From JACDCA01 sp040881785 (GTDB lineage: Bacteria > Acidobacteriota > Vicinamibacteria > Vicinamibacterales > 2-12-FULL-66-21): a DNA stretch of 21,614 bases. Under the pieces are notes generated by a model. It worked only from the letters and a program-made list of their open reading frames with translations. It did not search any database and was not told the DNA's origin. The position numbers were made by a program, and so were the translations under genes. How positions within the stretch are numbered: the first letter of the stretch is position 1; each line of letters opens with the position of its first letter. This document shows, in pieces, positions 21,498 through 21,614 of this stretch. The stretch is from assembly GCA_040881785.1 (NCBI GenBank), contig JBBECO010000148.1, forward strand, positions 1 through 21,614, written 5' to 3'.

Positions 21498-21533
21498 TAC
21501 CATTTACCATGTCCCATTTGCCATCCGCGCGAA
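21498..21533. repeat. CCAT-type spacer repeat upstream of the last gene
   Basis: TACCATTTACCATGTCCCAT followed by TTGCCATCC is a degenerate member of the family seen at 10143-10169 and 14898-14931. The ATG of the partial gene starting at 21509 lies inside it. Confidence 0.6.
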
Positions 21534-21614
21534 GCGCGGGCAGCTTCGAACACACCCTCATGATTGGCGCGGCGCCGACGCGCGTGATGGCGGCCTTCTT
21601 CGACCCGGCGGCGC
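21509..21614 (+). CDS. Probable SRPBCC/AHSA1-like protein, 5' part only
   Basis: An open frame starts at ATG 21509 (MSHLPSARSAGS) and continues to the window end as FEHTLMIGAAPTRVMAAFFDPAA. The pattern, a beta strand followed by a xAxxxxVxxAFxDPAA helix, is the usual beginning of the SRPBCC (START-like, AHSA1) fold. Only 35 codons are visible, so this is a suggestion. ATG at 21560 is an alternative but would cut off the first strand. It is divergent from the MbfA-like gene with 30 bp between the two starts. Confidence 0.5.
   Translation, partial: MSHLPSARSAGSFEHTLMIGAAPTRVMAAFFDPAA

Overview
The window comes from a GC-rich, Gram-negative (diderm) bacterium. It carries genes for lipid A, Kdo and heptose core biosynthesis next to a gap-pgk-tpiA-secG-tRNA-Leu block. 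Spacers are packed with short tandem repeats, and a run of exactly 100 N shows this is a scaffold, probably from a draft or metagenome assembly. Gene content and spacer style suggest Acidobacteriota, perhaps Vicinamibacteria-like; this is inference, since no marker such as 16S is present.

Layout. 85-4600 (minus): a tightly coupled lipid A/core operon, transcribed lpxL, waaF, hldE-type kinase (rfaE1), adenylyltransferase (rfaE2), waaC, with 4-bp overlaps at three junctions and 14 bp at lpxL/waaF. 4601-5301: a gene-free spacer with three copies of a REP-like element. 5302-8026 (minus): a coupled three-gene cassette of phosphoribosyltransferase, erythromycin-esterase-like protein and alpha/beta hydrolase. 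It is divergent from a BON-domain membrane protein (8414-9007); a 39-bp minisatellite containing the N gap lies between them. 9125-11521 (minus): lpxK and waaA, completing the lipid A-Kdo pathway. 11610-14889 (plus): gap, pgk, tpiA, secG, then tRNA-Leu(GAG). 15343-16452 (plus): a class II Fic protein behind a promoter flanked by two palindromic operators. 16495-21614: single genes for a secreted Cys/His-motif protein, a NamZ-like muramidase, a DinB-fold protein, a long LOG-family protein, a c-type cytochrome, an MbfA-like ferritin/VIT1 iron exporter, and the start of a probable SRPBCC protein.

How the genes work together. LpxK, WaaA, LpxL, the two Hld enzymes, WaaC and WaaF account for late lipid A assembly and addition of Kdo and the first heptoses. 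The two halves of this pathway are separated by the phosphoribosyltransferase/esterase/hydrolase plus BON block, which looks like a stress module placed inside an otherwise envelope-directed locus. Glycolysis (gap) and Kdo transfer (waaA) start from overlapping divergent promoters.

The most unusual features are: (1) tandem repeats in all four convergent 3'-3' spacers, some supplying the stop codons of flanking genes; (2) the coupled phosphoribosyltransferase-esterase-hydrolase cassette; (3) the paired operators at fic.
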